A stretch of 8,659 nt of DNA from Alphaproteobacteria bacterium (GTDB taxonomy: Bacteria > Pseudomonadota > Alphaproteobacteria > Paracaedibacterales > JAKBAR01): assembly GCA_019745755.1 (NCBI GenBank), contig JAIESS010000163.1, positions 1 to 8,659 of the forward strand. Direction: 5' to 3'. A program made the translations under genes and the position numbers. Each line of letters opens with the position of its first letter. Position 1 is the first letter of the stretch. Of this stretch, positions 6,130-8,659 are shown in pieces. Below the pieces are notes generated by a model that worked only from the letters and a program-made list of their open reading frames with translations, had not been told where the DNA came from and made no database searches.

Positions 6130-6365
6130 ATACATTATTTCAAAATTGAATTCATAGTCTAATATACATGAGGGAGGTTAATATACGGTTAAACAATTAT
6201 GCAATTTTATTTTTAAATTTTATTTGATGTCATTTTTTATAATTGTACACTTTCTCAGCCCCGTCTCATTTGTTCTTCTCTCTCAGGCAGAAACCCACTT
6301 ATATTTTGGACAAAAGATGGATGCCTGACTTTGCGTGTATGACAGAAGGGGGGTAGTTTCTCTAT

Positions 6366-6662
6366 CTAACATTCTTGTAATTCCTGCAACAATTTTTCCT
6401 TATTCAAAATTACGACGAGACGACCGTCCAGACGGTAAACACCATCGGCATAGGCATTCCATCGATTGGCTAAATTAAGGGGAAGAGGCTCATAAAGGTT
6501 TTGCGGCCACGATTCAATGTCATAGACCTTATCCACAATAAAACTGTACAGCTCATCATCGTTATCTTGAAAAACAATGCACATATTCTTTTTAATGTCA
6601 GTTGATGAAGGAATATCAAAGAAAAGTCCAGAATGAATGGCTGTGACAATGTGACCCCGCAT
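6366..6662 (-). CDS. CheW-like domain, N-terminally truncated
   Basis: CheW couples chemoreceptors to the CheA kinase. Recognisable parts are LLNMRGHIVTAI (compare NLRGVIVPIVDLR of CheW), the central MCIVFQDNDDELYSFIVDKVYDI strand pair, and the end GVYRLDGRLVVILNKEKLL, typical of CheW (G-L--L--R-LILV-I-KLL). The conserved frame continues upstream of the ATG at 6662 to 6734 (YTPSLTSVPLSSPEVAGLLN), where a stop blocks it. No ATG, GTG or TTG lies in that extension. The first 30 or so residues of a normal CheW (the strand with the YGID motif) are missing, because the upstream ATPase gene already occupies that DNA. The ATG at 6662 falls inside a conserved strand and has no ribosome binding site. 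It is most likely a remnant, possibly translated by coupling to the gene before it. Confidence 0.65.
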   Translation of the reverse strand: MRGHIVTAIHSGLFFDIPSSTDIKKNMCIVFQDNDDELYSFIVDKVYDIESWPQNLYEPLPLNLANRWNAYADGVYRLDGRLVVILNKEKLLQELQEC

Positions 6663-6729
6663 ATTAAGAAGGCCTGCAACCTCAGGCGAACTTAGTGGAA
6701 CAGAGGTAAGGGAGGGGGTGTACGTCTTT

Positions 6730-8340
6730 TTATGCTACTGCTAAAAGAAGTGATTGCGTATAAGGATGCTTGGGTGCATTGAAAAGTGTCTCCGCGTCAC
6801 CTGCTTCGACAATTTTTCCTTCTCTCATCACAATCATACGGTGGCTCATGGCACGCACAACTTTGAGGTCATGACTAATAAAAAGATAACTTAGTCGGAG
6901 ATCCTTTTGAAGGCCACGAAGGAGCTCAATCACCTCTGCTTGGACAGACCTATCGAGGGCCGACGTCGGTTCATCCAACACAACAACGTTAGGATTAAGA
7001 ATAAGAGCCCGGGCAATGGCAAGACGTTGACGCTGACCACCCGAAAACTCATGGGGATAACGATCATAGTGTTCTTCCCCTAGGCCAACATCCTGCAGCA
7101 CCGAAAAAATGCGTTCACGGTGCTGTGTACCTGTCAAATGCGGCTCGTGGATTTTAAGACCCTCGCCAACAATCTGGGACGCTGAAAAACGTGGATTAAG
7201 CGACGAAAATGGATCTTGGAAAATGACTTGAAGTTTAGACCTATAAGGACGCAGCTCCTTTTGACTTTTTTGATCCAAACGAGCTCCATTAAAAATAATG
7301 GCTCCCTCACTCGGTGTATTGAGTAGACGTAACAGCGCATAAGCCAGGGTACTTTTCCCAGAACCACTTTCCCCCACAATACCAATGGTCTCCCCCTCTT
7401 TAAGATCAAGTGATAGATCATCAACAGCCTTAAGTGTTCCACCGTAGGGATTCCAAAAATTTTTGGGCTTTCCAAAAGTAACACTCACATTGTCACAAGA
7501 CAAAAGAGTCGATGCATTGCTTGCTACAGAAAAAGGATGGCCACACGGTTCTGATGCAATGAGATGTTGTGTATACGGATGAGTCGGCTTTGATAAAACA
7601 TTGTGAATTTCCCCAAACTCCACCATAGCCCCTTTGCACATTACACCGATATGAGAGGTGTGATCACCGTTCGCAAACTTCTTTACCATTCCAAGGTCAT
7701 GAGAAATGAGAATAAGGGACATCGATAACTTTTTCTGAAGCTCCTTTAGAAGATTAATGATCCCTGCTTGGATCGTTACATCAAGAGCCGTTGTAGGCTC
7801 ATCCGCAATAAGTATTTTTGGATCGCACGCAAGAGCCATGGCAATCATGACACGTTGGCGTTGCCCCCCCGATAATTGGTGAGGATACGCATTCAGACGA
7901 TCCTTCCCTTCAGGAAAACCAACCAGATCCAGTAATTCTAAAACGCGTATATGAGCCTGTTTGGGGGTAAGACCTTCGTGGGTAAAAAGTGTTTCCGCAA
8001 TCTGCTTTTCAAGAGAGTGCAGTGGATTAAGGGCTGTCATGGGCTCTTGAAAAATCATAGCAATGTGTTTGCCACGAATTCGTTGAAACTCCGGCTCCTT
8101 CATCTGGGTGAGGCATTGTTTATCGTAAAAAATATCGCCCGAAACAGCTGTGGATTTTGGTAAAAGGCCAAGGAGCGAGAGCGCCGTCACAGATTTTCCT
8201 GAACCACTTTCTCCAACAAGGGCGAGGGTCTCACCCTTTTTAAGATCAAAGCTTACGGATTTTACAGCCTCAACACCACTGCCAGTTTGATTGCTTGATG
8301 GAAACCTAATACTGAGATTTTTAACGGATAAAAGGTTCAT
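6730..8340 (-). CDS. yejF: Oligopeptide / microcin C-type ABC transporter, double ATP-binding protein
   Basis: A cytoplasmic ATPase with two fused nucleotide-binding domains that powers import of peptides, or of peptide-like antibiotics such as microcin C in E. coli, through YejB and YejE. The 536 residues fit YejF. Domain 1: Walker A GESGSGKS 43-50, Q-loop FQEP 97-100, signature LSGGQRQR 156-163, Walker B ILIADEP 176-182, H-loop SHD 213-215. Domain 2: Walker A GESGSGKS 323-330, Q-loop FQDP 374-377, signature FSGGQRQR 432-439, Walker B VVVLDEP 452-458, SHD 489-491. Both domains have the peptide-transporter HPYTQ motif (254-258 and 525-529). All catalytic residues are intact. An apparent extra segment NGDHTS (224-229) follows the H-loop of domain 1, where relatives read roughly 'FADRVAVM'. 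The start is 2 bp behind the permease stop, so it is translated from the same operon. Confidence 0.95.
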   Translation of the reverse strand: MNLLSVKNLSIRFPSSNQTGSGVEAVKSVSFDLKKGETLALVGESGSGKSVTALSLLGLLPKSTAVSGDIFYDKQCLTQMKEPEFQRIRGKHIAMIFQEPMTALNPLHSLEKQIAETLFTHEGLTPKQAHIRVLELLDLVGFPEGKDRLNAYPHQLSGGQRQRVMIAMALACDPKILIADEPTTALDVTIQAGIINLLKELQKKLSMSLILISHDLGMVKKFANGDHTSHIGVMCKGAMVEFGEIHNVLSKPTHPYTQHLIASEPCGHPFSVASNASTLLSCDNVSVTFGKPKNFWNPYGGTLKAVDDLSLDLKEGETIGIVGESGSGKSTLAYALLRLLNTPSEGAIIFNGARLDQKSQKELRPYRSKLQVIFQDPFSSLNPRFSASQIVGEGLKIHEPHLTGTQHRERIFSVLQDVGLGEEHYDRYPHEFSGGQRQRLAIARALILNPNVVVLDEPTSALDRSVQAEVIELLRGLQKDLRLSYLFISHDLKVVRAMSHRMIVMREGKIVEAGDAETLFNAPKHPYTQSLLLAVA

Positions 8341-8342
8341 GG

Positions 8343-8659
8343 TTATATAACCTTTCGTGGATCAAAAGCATCGCGCACAGCCTCACCAATAAAAATAAGA
8401 AGGCTAAGTAAAAATGTAATTGCAAAGAATCCCGTAAGGCCAAGCCAAAGAGCCTGGTAATTATTCTTCGCTTGATTAAGAAGCTCGCCTAGGGAAGCAG
8501 ATCCTGGTGGCAATCCAAACCCAAGAAAATCAAGAGAGGTCAGTGTTGCGATGGAACCATTGAGGATAAAGGGGAGATAGGTCACCGTGGCCACCATGGC
8601 GTTGGGGAGAATATGGCGGACCATAATGCGAAAGGTCGGTACACCAAGAGCTTCTGCGG
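8343..8659 (-). CDS. yejE: Oligopeptide / microcin C-type ABC transporter permease, C-terminal part
   Basis: The C-terminal 104 or so codons of an inner-membrane permease of the DppC/OppC/YejE family; the gene continues beyond the window. The cytoplasmic coupling helix AEALGVPTFRIMVRHILPNA is the EAA motif that docks onto the ATPase. Two hydrophobic segments follow, around VTYLPFILNGSIATLTSLDFLG and, near the end, WLGLTGFFAITFLLSLLIFIGE. DFLGFGLPPGSASLGELL and the ending GEAVRDAFDPRK match YejE very closely from memory (E. coli: DFLGYGLPPGDASWGELL, GEGIRDAFDPRK). The ATG at 8624 is internal. The gene is followed after 2 bp by the ATPase subunit. Confidence 0.95.
   Translation of the reverse strand, partial: AEALGVPTFRIMVRHILPNAMVATVTYLPFILNGSIATLTSLDFLGFGLPPGSASLGELLNQAKNNYQALWLGLTGFFAITFLLSLLIFIGEAVRDAFDPRKVI

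Noticed and set aside
5961..6149. A plus-strand frame reading through the 7-bp array (repeating VDCGLWI)
   Set aside because: The repeat is open in every frame, so this is an expected shadow; its composition is odd and there is no supporting ribosome binding site.
6283..6328. Inverted repeat TCAGGCA / TGCCTGA separated by 32 bases, between the LRR gene and the CheW fragment
   Set aside because: Short arms, long loop and no T run; not distinguishable from chance.
6119..6365. Search for a promoter of the LRR gene in the AT-rich upstream region
   Set aside because: Several TATATT-like boxes occur, but none has a fitting -35 at 16-18 bases; in such AT-rich DNA they are expected by chance.

Overview
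This window looks like the chromosome of a host-associated alphaproteobacterium. The gene content (HscA-type chaperone, cmk next to rpsA, a YejEF-type peptide importer), a moderate-to-low GC content by eye and an exported protein with a eukaryote-like F-box and leucine-rich repeats would suit a protist or amoeba endosymbiont of the Holosporales/Paracaedibacter kind. That placement is inference from gene style, not from a marker-gene comparison.

Layout. Positions 2-802 (+) hold the 3' part of hscA, an iron-sulfur assembly Hsp70 that ends where its helical lid should begin. It is followed at 855-1469 (+) by tmk (dTMP kinase). A small unrecognised gene (1420-1725, -) runs towards tmk and overlaps its tail by 50 bp. 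It has a good ribosome binding site and a palindrome just upstream. The AT-rich stretch 1726-1949 holds nothing else I can support. A weak orphan ORF (1950-2291, +) follows, then a possible weak terminator. Next come cmk (2436-3083) and rpsA (3184-4899), the classic (d)CMP kinase / ribosomal protein S1 pair, closed by a strong bidirectional terminator.

The most interesting locus is 5007-6129 (-). It encodes a signal peptide, an F-box-like motif, a leucine-rich repeat array with a 69-bp period, and a glycine-rich tail. The only good start (ATG at 6118-6116 with AGGAGA in front) is separated from the main frame by eight tandem copies of a 7-bp unit. With eight copies the ATG is out of frame and reads a 27-residue peptide. 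With nine or six copies it would read into a complete signal peptide and the full protein. This is the layout of a slipped-strand (phase-variable) contingency switch, captured here in the OFF state. It would control whether a putative host-directed effector is made.

The right end, all on the minus strand, carries the end of a yejE-like permease (8343-8659, cut by the window), a complete yejF-like double ATPase (6730-8340) 2 bp downstream of it, and an N-terminally truncated CheW-like domain (6366-6662) directly behind that. The permease and ATPase belong to one oligopeptide / microcin C-type import system. The CheW fragment is probably decaying. No tRNA, rRNA, CRISPR array or insertion sequence was seen.
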